From Alcaligenaceae bacterium CGII-47 (GTDB lineage Bacteria > Pseudomonadota > Gammaproteobacteria > Burkholderiales > Burkholderiaceae_B): a DNA stretch of 64,000 nucleotides. The DNA lies in the NCBI GenBank assembly GCA_019166125.1, contig JAHTBO010000004.1, positions 64,115 to 128,114 on the forward strand, read 5' to 3'. A model generated the notes under the pieces. That model saw only the letters and a program-made list of their open reading frames with translations, made no database searches and was not told the origin of the DNA. Below, piece by piece: positions 36,851-45,936 of the stretch (the stretch's first letter is position 1; every line of letters starts with the position of its first letter). The position numbers and the translations under genes are program-made.

Positions 36851-38176
36851 TCAATCAACCGTTTTCAGCACGGCCTCTATCGTGCCAAATATCTGTTCGA
36901 TCTGCGATTCCGTAATAATGAGTGGCGGCGAGATCGCGATCGTGTCACCCGTATAGCGCACCATCACACCCCGATCAAAGCATTTGGCAAAGACTTCTGC
37001 GGCGCGTGCGCCGGGGGCGCCTTCGCGTGGGCGCAGCTCGATCCCTGCAACCAGACCAAGATTGCGCACATCGATGACATGTTGGGCGCTTTCTAACCGG
37101 TGGGCAGTGTCCTCAAATAGCTTGGATAGGCCGCGCGCGCGCTCGAACAAACCCTCGCGCTCGTAGATGCCCAGCGTTGCGAGTATGGCGGCGGTTGCCA
37201 TCGGGTGGGCCGAGTAGGTATAGCCATGGAAAAATTCGATGCCGCTTGCACTCGCCCCCAGGATGGTGTCGTGGATGTCGCGTCGTACCGCCACGGCGCC
37301 TGCCGGGATGGCGGCATTGCTGATGCCCTTGGCCAGGGTAATCAGATCGGGCGTTACACCCAGGAAGGCACTGGCAGTGGATGCACCCAGGCGTCCGAAT
37401 CCGGTAATCACCTCGTCAAAGATGAGGAGGATTCCATGCTGCTCAGTGATGGCGCGCAGCCGCTCTAGATAGCCTTTTGGTGGAACCAGCACACCCGTCG
37501 ACCCGGCAAGCGGCTCCACAATCACCGCAGCAATCGTGGATGCATCGTGCAGCGCAATGATGTTTTCCAATTGATCGGCAAAGTGCTTGCCGCCCCAGGC
37601 TGGCTGACCGCGTGAGTGCGCGTTGTGCGCAAGATCGTGTGTGTGCGGCAGGTGATCGACGCCCGGTAGCAGCACGCCCGAGAAGGTCTTGCGATTAGGT
37701 GAAATGCCGCCTACCGAAATGCCGCCAAAGCCCACACCATGGTAGCCACGTTCTCGACCGATCAGGCGTGTGCGCTGACCTTCACCGCGTGCGCGGTGAT
37801 AGGCCAGAGCGATTTTTAGCGACGTATCCACCGACTCTGAGCCGGAGTTGGTAAAAAATATTCTGTCCAGATTCTCGGGCATCAGTTTGGCGACGGCTGT
37901 CGCGGCACGAAAGGAGTCCTCATGACCGATCTGAAAGCTCGGTGCATAGTCAAGCTTGGTGGCCTGCTGCGTGAGGGCTTCGATGATTTCCTTGCGGCCA
38001 TGCCCGGCGTTTACGCACCACAGGCCTGCGGTGCCATCAAGCACCTGATGCCCGTCGATGCTGGTGTAGGTCATGCCCTGTGCGCTGGCGAGTAGCCGTG
38101 GATGCGCCTTGAACTGGCGGTTGGCGGTAAAGGGCATCCAGAGATTCGACATGTCTGGAGGTAGGGGCGTGGTCAT
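36851..38176 (-). CDS. Class III aminotransferase, beta-alanine:pyruvate (omega-amino acid) type
   Basis: A 441-residue fold-I PLP enzyme. The N-terminus SNLWMPFTANRQFKAHPR, GGISPNRKTFSG, VDHLPHTHD and EFFHGYTYSAHP closely follow Pseudomonas beta-alanine:pyruvate transaminase. The PLP lysine is Lys283 (ITLAKGISN) and Asp254 contacts the ring nitrogen (LIFDEVITGFGR). It would move the amino group of beta-alanine or another omega-amine to pyruvate. I start at the ATG at 38176 (MTTPLPPDMSN), with GAGG upstream. The divergent MocR regulator is its likely controller. Confidence 0.88.
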   Translation of the reverse strand: MTTPLPPDMSNLWMPFTANRQFKAHPRLLASAQGMTYTSIDGHQVLDGTAGLWCVNAGHGRKEIIEALTQQATKLDYAPSFQIGHEDSFRAATAVAKLMPENLDRIFFTNSGSESVDTSLKIALAYHRARGEGQRTRLIGRERGYHGVGFGGISVGGISPNRKTFSGVLLPGVDHLPHTHDLAHNAHSRGQPAWGGKHFADQLENIIALHDASTIAAVIVEPLAGSTGVLVPPKGYLERLRAITEQHGILLIFDEVITGFGRLGASTASAFLGVTPDLITLAKGISNAAIPAGAVAVRRDIHDTILGASASGIEFFHGYTYSAHPMATAAILATLGIYEREGLFERARGLSKLFEDTAHRLESAQHVIDVRNLGLVAGIELRPREGAPGARAAEVFAKCFDRGVMVRYTGDTIAISPPLIITESQIEQIFGTIEAVLKTVD

Positions 38177-38283
38177 AGATGCCTCGTATTGGGTAAAAGT
38201 CACGTAGAAGGTCAGGAAGGACGGTTCAAGTTATTCTGAATCGAGCCAGACCTTAAATACATAATCAGTGATAGGATGAACCA

Positions 38284-38315
38284 ATAACTGTATTGTTAAA
38301 TTGTGCATAACTGTA
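38284..38315. promoter_or_regulatory. Candidate MocR operator: direct repeats between divergent genes
   Basis: ATAACTGTA occurs exactly twice in the same orientation, at 38284-38292 and 38307-38315, 23 bases apart. A third ATAA begins at 38261, in the same 23-base phase, but the rest of that copy differs. Directly repeated sites about two helical turns apart are what MocR/GabR-type regulators are known to bind. The position, just before the regulator start and upstream of the divergent aminotransferase gene, fits. The intergenic DNA is AT-rich. Confidence 0.55.
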
Positions 38316-38331
38316 GCGATCACCCGATACC

Positions 38332-39771
38332 ATGATGCCGTCAAAACAAATAACCTTGTTCGAGCCCATCCGTGACCGCAAGCACGCCCCGTCCCTGGTG
38401 GATCAGGCAGCCGACGCGATCGAGCAGGCGATACGGGGTCGGGTTTTTCGCCCTGGCATGGCGCTGCCCTCGATTCGACAATTCGCACGCGATCATGGCC
38501 TAAGTACATTTACCGTTATGGCTGCGTATGGGCGTTTGGTGGCGCAAGGCCTGCTACAAGCGCGTCCCGGTGCGGATTACCGGGTGACGGTGCGACGCCG
38601 CGCCGAGGTACCTGCGGTCTCGACCTGGGTGGCGCCCCAGGTCGGTCCGTCCTGGTTGCTATCGGATGTGTTTGCCGATCATTCGATCTCTATCAAGGCG
38701 GGTTGCGGCTGGTTACCGCCCGACTGGCATAACGAGGCAGGTTTGCAGCAGTCTTTGCGCCAGCTCGCGCGGGTACCGGTTGGACAGATGACCTCTTATG
38801 GTCACCCCTTGGGGTATCACCCCTTGCGTGAGCATATCGTCGAGTGTCTGGGCGAGCAAGGCCTGGAGGCCCAGCCTGACCAGGTACTACTTACCCATGG
38901 CGCAACGCAGGCGCTCGATGTGGTGGTGCGCACCGTGCTGCGTCCGGGCGATGAGGTCGTGGTCGAGTCGCCTTGCTATGCCAATCTCTTGCAGATCCTG
39001 CATATGAACGGGGTGGTGGTGCATAGCGTGCCGCGCACGCGTGAAGGGGTGTGTATCGATACGCTGCAGCGTCTGGCACGGGCTCATTCGATCAAGGCCG
39101 TGTTCGTCACCACGGTACTGCACAACCCCACTGGGGCGAGCTTTTCTATGGCGGGGGCGTTTCAATTATTGCAGTTGGCCGAGCAATATGACTTGCTCGT
39201 CATCGAGGACGATGTGTCCCGCGAGATGCTGGGGTCGCCTGCACCACTCCTTGCAGCACTCGGGGGTACCGAGCGGGTGATCTATGTGTCGGGATTCTCT
39301 AAAAACGTCATGCCTTCGATGCGTGTTGGGTACCTGCTGTGTTCGGGGGATATTTTTCAGGCCTGCGCGCGCACCAAAATGTCCCTGGGCCTGACCTCGG
39401 CGCAGATGATGGAGCGTGCGGTCTATCAAGTCTTGCGTCAGGGGCGGCATGGTGCGTATATGCGTCGTGTGCGCGAACGGCTGGCGCTGGCCCATGATGC
39501 GGTCGCGGCTCGATTGCATGAGCACGGCTTCGAAATTCATACCGAACCGGGTGCAGGCCTGTTTTTATGGGCCCGCCCGGCACGTGTCACCGCGCGTCAG
39601 GGGGCGCTCGGTTTGGCCGCACGTGCCTTGCGAGACGGGATATGGCTCGCGCCTGGCGCCTATTTTGACCCACAGGGCGAGGATACCGCCTGGTTTCGTT
39701 TCAATGTGGCGTACTCGGGGCATCCACGTTTATGGCGGTTTTTTCGCGAAGCTCAGGCGATGCGGCGATAG
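38332..39771 (+). CDS. MocR-family transcriptional regulator (GntR winged helix + aminotransferase-like domain)
   Basis: The 479 residues combine an N-terminal GntR winged helix (about 22-88: SLVDQAADAIEQAIRGRVF, then LPSIRQFARDHGLSTFTV) with a class I/II aminotransferase-like domain. That domain has HNPTG (Asn265), IEDDV (Asp294) and the PLP lysine Lys324 in VSGFSKNVMPSMRVGY, so PLP binding is likely intact. Such proteins sense PLP plus an amino compound. Divergence from a beta-alanine-type aminotransferase suggests it controls that gene. Its 3' end overlaps folA by 19 bases. Confidence 0.9.
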   Translation: MMPSKQITLFEPIRDRKHAPSLVDQAADAIEQAIRGRVFRPGMALPSIRQFARDHGLSTFTVMAAYGRLVAQGLLQARPGADYRVTVRRRAEVPAVSTWVAPQVGPSWLLSDVFADHSISIKAGCGWLPPDWHNEAGLQQSLRQLARVPVGQMTSYGHPLGYHPLREHIVECLGEQGLEAQPDQVLLTHGATQALDVVVRTVLRPGDEVVVESPCYANLLQILHMNGVVVHSVPRTREGVCIDTLQRLARAHSIKAVFVTTVLHNPTGASFSMAGAFQLLQLAEQYDLLVIEDDVSREMLGSPAPLLAALGGTERVIYVSGFSKNVMPSMRVGYLLCSGDIFQACARTKMSLGLTSAQMMERAVYQVLRQGRHGAYMRRVRERLALAHDAVAARLHEHGFEIHTEPGAGLFLWARPARVTARQGALGLAARALRDGIWLAPGAYFDPQGEDTAWFRFNVAYSGHPRLWRFFREAQAMRR

Positions 39772-40244
39772 GTCACAAAGTCATAGCGCAATCCGTTTTC
39801 CTCAGGCTGAGGCGCGCGCGTCACCTCTTGCCATTGGCTTGGATCCAGCGCCGGGAAAAAAACATCCCCGTCAATGTGCGCGTGTATTTCGGTCGCGACA
39901 ATCTCGTCAGCGTGCGTGATGGCGTGGTCAAAGATCTGTGCGCCGCCAATAATACAGACGATCTCGACGCCCTCGCACTGCGCCAGGGCATCCTCAAGCG
40001 ATGGCCAGACCTCGGCGCCTGGTGCGAGGAGTTCGGCGTTGCGGCTGATCACCAGGTTACGCCGCCCCGGCAGCGCCCGGCCCACTGAGTCCCAGGTATT
40101 GCGCCCCATGATGATGGGGGTTCCCAGCGTGGTGCGTTTGAAGTGTGCCAAGTCAGCGGGCAAATGCCACGGCATGCCATTATCGCGCCCAATGACGCGA
40201 TTATCCGTATAAGCGACGACCAGGCGGATAAGGGGAGCAGGCAT
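39753..40244 (-). CDS. folA: Dihydrofolate reductase
   Basis: NADPH-dependent reduction of dihydrofolate, regenerating the cofactor consumed by thymidylate synthase. The 163-residue protein shows RVIGRDNGMPWHLPADLAHFK (the substrate-site region with the acidic residue), IIMGRNTWDSVG and IIGGAQIFDHAI. It is 26 bases downstream of thyA on the same strand, the usual thyA-folA order. The convergent MocR gene overlaps its end. Confidence 0.95.
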   Translation of the reverse strand: MPAPLIRLVVAYTDNRVIGRDNGMPWHLPADLAHFKRTTLGTPIIMGRNTWDSVGRALPGRRNLVISRNAELLAPGAEVWPSLEDALAQCEGVEIVCIIGGAQIFDHAITHADEIVATEIHAHIDGDVFFPALDPSQWQEVTRAPQPEENGLRYDFVTYRRIA

Positions 40245-40270
40245 GTCTGGTGGGTTCCTCGTGATGGGTG

Positions 40271-41122
40271 TCAGACTGAAAATGGATAGGCAATTGGATC
40301 GTGATATTGGTAGCCTTCCAGCTCAAAGTCGTCGACCGTCACCCAGGTCTCTAGATCCTCAAGAGTCTGTATTTTTGGATTGATGATCAATTTGGGGGAT
40401 GGAAAAGGCGTACGCTGCAACTGGACGTTCTGCATTAAATCAATCTGGTCTTCGTAGATATGGGCATTGACGATCTTGTGGTAAGCCATGCCCGCCTTGT
40501 GGCCGGTGATCTGGGCCATGATGGCAAGCAGAAAGTACACCTGAACCATATTGAAATTTAAGCCTAGCGGCACATCGCAGCTACGCTGCGTGCTGTTCAG
40601 ATATAAGGTGTCGCCTAGCAGGGAAAAGTGATGGCTGTACAGGCATGGCCGTAAGCAGCCCAAGTGGAAAGCGCCGGGATGGTAGAACGTATAGATTTCA
40701 CCGCGATCATCTTTGCCCGCGCGTAGGTCATCGTAGATTTTGCGTAGCAGGTCAACACTGCCACCATCGGGTTTGGGAAAGTTGCGTCCGACTTTGCCGT
40801 AGATAAACCCACAGTCGTCGGTGCCCGAGCGGTGAGGATTATTCAGCCATGCTTGGTTCTGGTTGGCATTGGCATCCCATGTCGTCGTCCCAATCTTTCT
40901 GAAATCTGCGGCGCTGTCGTAGCCGCGGATATAACCAATCATCTCTGCGATGGCTGATTTGTAGTAGCTCTTGCGGGTGGTGACCAGGGGGAAGGCGCCC
41001 TGCGCCACATCGTAGCAAAGATCAGCATTGATCACGGTCAGGCAGTCCTTGCCGGTTCGCTCGTTGGCAAGCCAGACGCCTTCGTCGATGATTCGTTGAC
41101 ATAGTTGTAGATATTGTTTCAC
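40271..41122 (-). CDS. thyA: Thymidylate synthase
   Basis: Converts dUMP to dTMP with methylene-tetrahydrofolate. The 283 residues include the catalytic Cys160 in [12 protein letters not shown], the [13 protein letters not shown] substrate loop and the end [10 protein letters not shown]. From memory this sequence type follows the Vibrio/Shewanella form of ThyA closely. The form I associate with Bordetella and Burkholderia has LPPCH around the nucleophile and a different C-terminus. That suggests a different ancestry for this copy. It forms a pair with folA. Confidence 0.94.
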   Translation of the reverse strand: MKQYLQLCQRIIDEGVWLANERTGKDCLTVINADLCYDVAQGAFPLVTTRKSYYKSAIAEMIGYIRGYDSAADFRKIGTTTWDANANQNQAWLNNPHRSGTDDCGFIYGKVGRNFPKPDGGSVDLLRKIYDDLRAGKDDRGEIYTFYHPGAFHLGCLRPCLYSHHFSLLGDTLYLNSTQRSCDVPLGLNFNMVQVYFLLAIMAQITGHKAGMAYHKIVNAHIYEDQIDLMQNVQLQRTPFPSPKLIINPKIQTLEDLETWVTVDDFELEGYQYHDPIAYPFSV

Positions 41123-41179
41123 TGCTGCTCACCTATGGCGCCGTGTTGCCCGCTGCATCCACAGGGGGTCATCGATGGA

Positions 41180-42319
41180 TTATTGTCGGCTTAGTATAAC
41201 TTTGGGCATAAGATAATAGGCAATGGCCCAACCCAGAAGCTGCGTGGCAGCCAAGGTGGCGACCGTCCCTGGCCAGCCCCCTAGGGTATAGGCGATGCCA
41301 CACAGCCAGGCGCCAGCGAACCCGCCGAAATAGTAGGTGGCGTAGTACAGGCCGCTGGCGATTGATCGGCCACTCGTGATCCGATAGGCAATAAAGCCCA
41401 TGGTCGCGGACTGCGTGATAAAGGTACCGCACGAAGCGAGGGTGAGCGCTGCGACAATCCCCCAGGCCGAGGGGACGAGCGTGAGGAGTACGCCCAGCAT
41501 CGACATGGTCACCGCGAGCAAGATGGCACGCCTTAGGCCGATGCGCGGGATCACGCGCCCGGCCAGCGGCGTAACGACGACGCCGAGTAAATAAACGATA
41601 AAAATGTTCGCCAGCTGGCCGGGGCTAAAGTAATAGGGGGCTGCCGCCAAATGCAAATTCACAAATGTGAATACCCCGACCTGAGCAAAGAACATCATAA
41701 AGCCCAGCATGCTTGCCACGCGTAAGGACGGGTTGCGCAGTAACTGGCCCAGCATCGCCACGCTGCTCGCAAATCGGGTGTTCGCCACAAAATTGCGCGA
41801 AGCGGGAAGGCCGCGCCACACGGCGAATGCGCCAGCGATACTCAAGGTCGCCATGATCCCAAATGCCGTGCGCCAGTGCATGTACTCGGTGAGGTGCCCC
41901 ATCAGGAATCGGCCCAGGAAGCCGCCCAGCACAGAGCCTGCAACATACATGGCCATCATGCGTATCATGGGCGGGCCGCGGAATTCCTCGCCAATATAGG
42001 CGACGGCCACCACAGAGACACCCGGCACGGCCAGACCTTGCAAAAAGCGCAGCAACAGCAGGCCATGCACGGTGTCGACCTGTGTCATCAGCGCAGTCGG
42101 AATGCCCAAACCAAGGATCGAGGCAACGATCAGCCACTTGCGTCCCAGAGCATCCGAGAGCATGCCTACAAAAGGGGAAATCAAGGCGACGGCCAGCAAG
42201 GTTACGCCCACGGAATTGCCGGTTTCCACAACCGAGGCGCGCAAGTCGTGCTGCAGCTGGGGCAGAATCGACTGCACTGAATACACTTGGATAAAGGCAA
42301 ACACACCCACGAGCGCCAC
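41180..42319 (-). CDS. Major facilitator superfamily transporter (YnfM-like)
   Basis: A 12-helix inner-membrane transporter. The loop 2-3 signature GMLSDALGRKWLIVA, repeated in part as GRVIPRIGLRRA in the second half, marks the MFS drug/sugar type; no substrate can be assigned. The start is unclear. GTG at 42319 (about 379 residues) has CAGG just upstream but begins right at helix 1. The frame is open farther upstream and reads plausible N-terminal sequence (TPTPTSPATAPNNERPSLLL). The only ATG, at 42526, would overlap the OsmC gene by 79 bases. Confidence 0.85.
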   Translation of the reverse strand: MALVGVFAFIQVYSVQSILPQLQHDLRASVVETGNSVGVTLLAVALISPFVGMLSDALGRKWLIVASILGLGIPTALMTQVDTVHGLLLLRFLQGLAVPGVSVVAVAYIGEEFRGPPMIRMMAMYVAGSVLGGFLGRFLMGHLTEYMHWRTAFGIMATLSIAGAFAVWRGLPASRNFVANTRFASSVAMLGQLLRNPSLRVASMLGFMMFFAQVGVFTFVNLHLAAAPYYFSPGQLANIFIVYLLGVVVTPLAGRVIPRIGLRRAILLAVTMSMLGVLLTLVPSAWGIVAALTLASCGTFITQSATMGFIAYRITSGRSIASGLYYATYYFGGFAGAWLCGIAYTLGGWPGTVATLAATQLLGWAIAYYLMPKVILSRQ

Positions 42320-42447
42320 AGTAAGCCTGAGCAGCAGGCTTGGGCGCTCGTTGTTTGGTGCGGTGGCGGGCGAGGTTGGGGTCGGGGTGATAGTGAGGCC
42401 GTATGTATGTTGAGTCGTGTACCGCTCTGGTCGTACGTTGTGTGCGC

Positions 42448-42879
42448 TTAGGCCTCGGGCGCCTGCACCAGTTCGACCGAGCTCGTGATCACAGCAGTTT
42501 TTTCCAGCATCGCAATCGCCGAGCAATATTTGGTCTTGGACAGTTCCACGGCGCGCTCGACGGCAGCCAGGGGGAGCTTGTGGCCGGTAATGACGAAGGC
42601 ATAGTGGATACTGGTAAAGACCTTGGGTTCAGTGTCTGCGCGCTCTGCGGTGAGCCGCACCTGGCAGCCGGTGACGGTATGCCGTCCGCGCTTGAGGATA
42701 AGGACAACATCATACGCCGCGCAGCCCCCTGCGCCCACGAGGACCATTTCCATGGGGCGTGCCGCCAGATTTTGACCCCCTCCGTCCGGTGCGCCGTCCA
42801 TCGGCACGATGTGTCCGCTGCCTGTCCGGGAAATAAACAGCATGCCGTCGGGGCCACGCCAATCAATCGTACATTCCAT
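42448..42879 (-). CDS. OsmC/YhfA-family peroxiredoxin-like protein
   Basis: A 143-residue protein of the OsmC fold. OsmC and Ohr proteins reduce hydroperoxides through two cysteines; the YhfA-like branch, to which this is closer, has no proven activity. Cysteines are visible at GAGGCAAYDVV and KTKYCSAIAML, the two expected positions. I start at the ATG at 42879 (MECTIDWRGPDGMLF), with AAAAGGA upstream. Longer in-frame starts at 42951 and 42927 add residues without homology. It is divergent from the oxidase operon. Confidence 0.87.
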   Translation of the reverse strand: MECTIDWRGPDGMLFISRTGSGHIVPMDGAPDGGGQNLAARPMEMVLVGAGGCAAYDVVLILKRGRHTVTGCQVRLTAERADTEPKVFTSIHYAFVITGHKLPLAAVERAVELSKTKYCSAIAMLEKTAVITSSVELVQAPEA

Positions 42880-42974
42880 CAGTTTTTCCTTTTGATTAAC
42901 CGCAATCGACATAGGGTAATCGAGCATTGAAAAGGCCTTACGATTTATCATAGATCAATTCTAAGACTACAATT

Positions 42975-44714
42975 ATGTCGCCCCGTCGGGAAAGTATCCC
43001 GCCTTGGGCGACTATTTTTGAGCCATCTATCGGGAAAATCGTGGATACCGTTACCGTACTCTTGCTCACATTCATTTTATCCGTGACCGGATTATGCGTC
43101 TTTATCTGGTCATTGCGTCGCCATATGTTCGATGAGAACCCCGAGGCGGCAAGCGTGATCTTCTCCACGGGCGAGATCGGCCACATCGAGGACCCGTCTG
43201 CAACGGCTGCACAGAAGGCCAGTCTGCAGCAGACGGTGACCGACAGTGGCAAGGTGCGAATCGATAAGTCCCTGGACAAGCAGCTCCAGACAGAGCTCGC
43301 CGAGCGTCTAGAGGCAGACCAGTCCACCGCGTTCGTGGCCTTTACCTTTTTGTCCTGTGCGGTCGTTTGGCTGGTGCTGGCCTCGGCAGCGGGCTTGATC
43401 AGTTCAATCAAACTGCATAATCCCGAGTTCTTGACGGACTATGCCTGGCTGACTTTTGGCCGGATTCGTACCTTGCATCTGAATATGGTGGCCTATGGCT
43501 GGTGCCCTATGGCGGCCTTTGGAATCGCGATCTGGACGCTGCCGCGTCTACTCAAAACCCATCTATATGGCGGGCGTTTCGCCATTCTCGGTTGCATGCT
43601 GTGGAACGCTGGGCTGATCGCCGGCTTGGGCAGTATTGCGGCAGGTATCAATGACGGTCTGGAGTGGCTCGAGATCCCCTGGCAGGTCAGCCTCCTCATT
43701 GTGCTGGGCGGCGCCTTGATTGCGCTCCCGCTGGTCTTTACCTTGCAAAACCGCAAGGTCGAGCACCTCTACGTGTCGATCTGGTACATGGGCGCAGCGT
43801 TGTTCTGGTTCCCCGTGCTCTATCTGGTCGGCAAGATCCCGGGCGTCCACTTTGGTGTCGAGCAGGCGACGATGAACTGGTGGTTTGGTCATAACGTGCT
43901 GGGCTTGTACTACACCCCGATTGCCTTGGCGTCGATTTATTATTTCCTCCCTAAAATCATCGGCCGCCCCATTCAGTCCTATAACCTGTCGCTGATTGGT
44001 TTCTGGGCATTGGCGTTCTTTTACGGTCAGGTCGGTGGCCACCACCTGGTGGGCGGGCCCGTGCCGCATTGGCTGATCACGCTCTCGATTGTGCAGAGCA
44101 TGATGATGATTATCCCGGTCCTGGCCTTCTCTGTGAACCAACATCTGACCATGCGTGGCCACTTCAAGACCGTGTACTACTCGCCGACCCTGCGCTTTAT
44201 CGTGCTGGGCGCCATGATGTACACCTTGAGTTCGCTAGAGGGCTCATTCGAGGCGCTGCGTAGTGTCAGCACGATTGCACACTTCACGCACTTTACGGTT
44301 GCCCACGCTCACCTGGGCTTATATGCCTTCTTTTCCCTGACGATGTTTGGTGCCATTTATTTTGTGATGCCACGCGTCATGTCCTGGGAATGGCCGCACC
44401 CAAAATTGATCGCCTTGCACTTTTGGTTGGTTGTGGTCGGTTTTGCTGTTTATTTCATCACGCTGTCGATCGGCGGCTGGCTCCAGGGCCTGCTGATGCT
44501 CGACGCCAGCAAGCCTTTCATGGACTCGGTACTGGTGACGATTCCTTATCTAGAGGGGCGTTCGATTGGCGGGGCCTTGATGACCCTCGGTCATCTGGTC
44601 TTTGCTGTCCACTTTGTACTCATGGCGCTACGCTATGGGACGAGTCGTGTGGGCCCCGCTTTGTTACACAATAGAGGTCGTCGGGCTGGCGCAACGACGA
44701 TGGTAGGTGCCTGA
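42975..44714 (+). CDS. ccoN: Divergent cbb3-type (C-family) heme-copper oxidase subunit I with CcoS-like N-terminal extension
   Basis: The 579-residue integral membrane protein reduces oxygen at a heme b3-CuB site. Expected ligands are present: H168 (RTLHLN) and H446 for low-spin heme, H444 for heme b3 (TVAHAHLGLY), and H306, H356 and H357 for CuB (WWFGHN, GGHHLVGG). Tyr350 lies where cbb3 enzymes keep the helix-VII cross-linked tyrosine, which argues for an oxidase and against a nitric oxide reductase. Residues 1-120 are unusual: a helix at 24-45, then FIWSLRRHMFDENPEAA, which resembles CcoS, then a polar linker. There is no good ribosome-binding site. It heads a five-gene operon. Confidence 0.88.
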   Translation: MSPRRESIPPWATIFEPSIGKIVDTVTVLLLTFILSVTGLCVFIWSLRRHMFDENPEAASVIFSTGEIGHIEDPSATAAQKASLQQTVTDSGKVRIDKSLDKQLQTELAERLEADQSTAFVAFTFLSCAVVWLVLASAAGLISSIKLHNPEFLTDYAWLTFGRIRTLHLNMVAYGWCPMAAFGIAIWTLPRLLKTHLYGGRFAILGCMLWNAGLIAGLGSIAAGINDGLEWLEIPWQVSLLIVLGGALIALPLVFTLQNRKVEHLYVSIWYMGAALFWFPVLYLVGKIPGVHFGVEQATMNWWFGHNVLGLYYTPIALASIYYFLPKIIGRPIQSYNLSLIGFWALAFFYGQVGGHHLVGGPVPHWLITLSIVQSMMMIIPVLAFSVNQHLTMRGHFKTVYYSPTLRFIVLGAMMYTLSSLEGSFEALRSVSTIAHFTHFTVAHAHLGLYAFFSLTMFGAIYFVMPRVMSWEWPHPKLIALHFWLVVVGFAVYFITLSIGGWLQGLLMLDASKPFMDSVLVTIPYLEGRSIGGALMTLGHLVFAVHFVLMALRYGTSRVGPALLHNRGRRAGATTMVGA

Positions 44715-44715
44715 C

Positions 44716-45306
44716 ATGGAAAGCGAATACAAACTTCTTAGTGGCGCAATGGTGACCCTTGCGCTGGCGACCGCAACCTTGGTCGTCGTGCCCTATATGC
44801 AGTTGTCGGATACGCCGCCCTCCGAGGGGCTCAAACCGTACACCGAGGCGCAGCTACGGGGCCGTCAGGTCTATATTGCAAATGGCTGCGTGTACTGCCA
44901 CTCGCAGCAACCGCGTAGCCAATCCCAGGCACCAGACTTTCAGCGTGGCTGGGGCCGTGCGCCTGTAGCGGGTGATTATTATTATGATTATCCGCACTTG
45001 TTGGGCACGATGCGCACAGGCCCGGACTTATTCAATATTGGCGCACGCCAGCCCAGCGTGGATTGGAATCTGGGGCATTTATACAACCCCCGGGCCTATG
45101 TGGCGGGCAGTAATATGCCGTCGTTCCCGTTTTTCTTTAAGCTCAAGGACAAGGCCGAACCCGGTGATAAGGTCGTTCAGGTCCCGCCCGGGTATGCGCC
45201 GCTCGACAAGGTCGTTGTGGCCACGCCCCAGGCGCTCGATCTCGTCGAATATCTGATAGGCCTGGATCATACCTACCCGATCAACCCCCACGCCCTACTC
45301 AAGTAG
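44716..45306 (+). CDS. ccoO: cbb3-type oxidase subunit II, monoheme cytochrome c (CcoO)
   Basis: The 196-residue protein has an N-terminal membrane anchor (about 10-30) and a periplasmic cytochrome c domain with C58-x2-C61-H62 in GCVYCHSQQPRSQ. The axial methionine is probably in GSNMPSFPFFF. GTMRTGPDLFNIGAR is also typical of CcoO/FixO. I start at the ATG at 44716, one base after the ccoN stop; a GTG at 44707 would overlap ccoN. It passes electrons to subunit I. Confidence 0.92.
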   Translation: MESEYKLLSGAMVTLALATATLVVVPYMQLSDTPPSEGLKPYTEAQLRGRQVYIANGCVYCHSQQPRSQSQAPDFQRGWGRAPVAGDYYYDYPHLLGTMRTGPDLFNIGARQPSVDWNLGHLYNPRAYVAGSNMPSFPFFFKLKDKAEPGDKVVQVPPGYAPLDKVVVATPQALDLVEYLIGLDHTYPINPHALLK

Positions 45307-45343
45307 CAGCTTGGCGAGTATTTGAGGCATCAAGGAGAAGATT

Positions 45344-45928
45344 ATGGTTGATCAAAAAACCCCGCAGCAGCAACAGCGCGAAAAACCCGAGCCCTATGAG
45401 GGCAGTCGTCCCGTCCCCAAGCTGGTGCTGACGATCATCGGCGCGCTCTTTGCCTGGGCGCTGTTCTATATCTGGGATACTTACAACAATATGCCGCCAG
45501 AGCTTGGCGATGATCGTATTGCTGCGGATTTTGCCGTGCCCCTGACTGCGGATGGCGCGCAGCTCTATACCGCCAATTGTGTGGCGTGTCACCAGGCAAG
45601 CGGGGCGGGCATACCCGGGGTGTTCCCGCCGCTCAATGAGTCCGAGTGGGTCATTCACGACCCGGCGGTGACCGCACGGATTATTTTGCATGGTATCAAA
45701 GGGCCGCTGACGGTCAAAGGCGTCCAGTACAACGGTGAAATGCCCCACTTCAAAGAGAAATTCTCTGACGCGGAATTGACGGCTGTGATCAATCATATCC
45801 GCACCAGTTTTGGTAATACGGCAGGCGAGATCGATGCGAATCTGGTCAAGACCGAGCGCGAGGCTACCAAGGACCACCCGGATCACTGGAACGGCGATAA
45901 GGAGTTATTACCGATGCTCCAGAAATAG
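45344..45928 (+). CDS. Membrane-anchored monoheme cytochrome c, CcoP-like subunit
   Basis: A 194-residue protein with a charged N-terminus, one membrane helix at about 27-45 and a single class I cytochrome c domain: C79-x2-C82-H83 in ANCVACHQASGAG, with Met in YNGEMPHFKEKF. It occupies the place of CcoP, but canonical CcoP has two heme c domains and about 300 residues. It probably is the electron entry subunit of this oxidase. No CcoQ-type small protein lies between it and ccoO. Confidence 0.87.
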   Translation: MVDQKTPQQQQREKPEPYEGSRPVPKLVLTIIGALFAWALFYIWDTYNNMPPELGDDRIAADFAVPLTADGAQLYTANCVACHQASGAGIPGVFPPLNESEWVIHDPAVTARIILHGIKGPLTVKGVQYNGEMPHFKEKFSDAELTAVINHIRTSFGNTAGEIDANLVKTEREATKDHPDHWNGDKELLPMLQK

Positions 45929-45936
45929 TACCCATC

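Noticed and set aside
42943-42959. FNR/ANR-like dyad ATTTATC ... GATCAAT upstream of ccoN
   Set aside because: The half-sites are imperfect and the spacing is five bases where FNR needs four. It also lies only about 16 bases before the ATG, too close for activation of ccoN.
42975-44714. Subunit I as a nitric oxide reductase (NorB)
   Set aside because: The CuB histidines and the helix-VII tyrosine of oxidases are present, and the partner is a CcoO-type subunit, not NorC.
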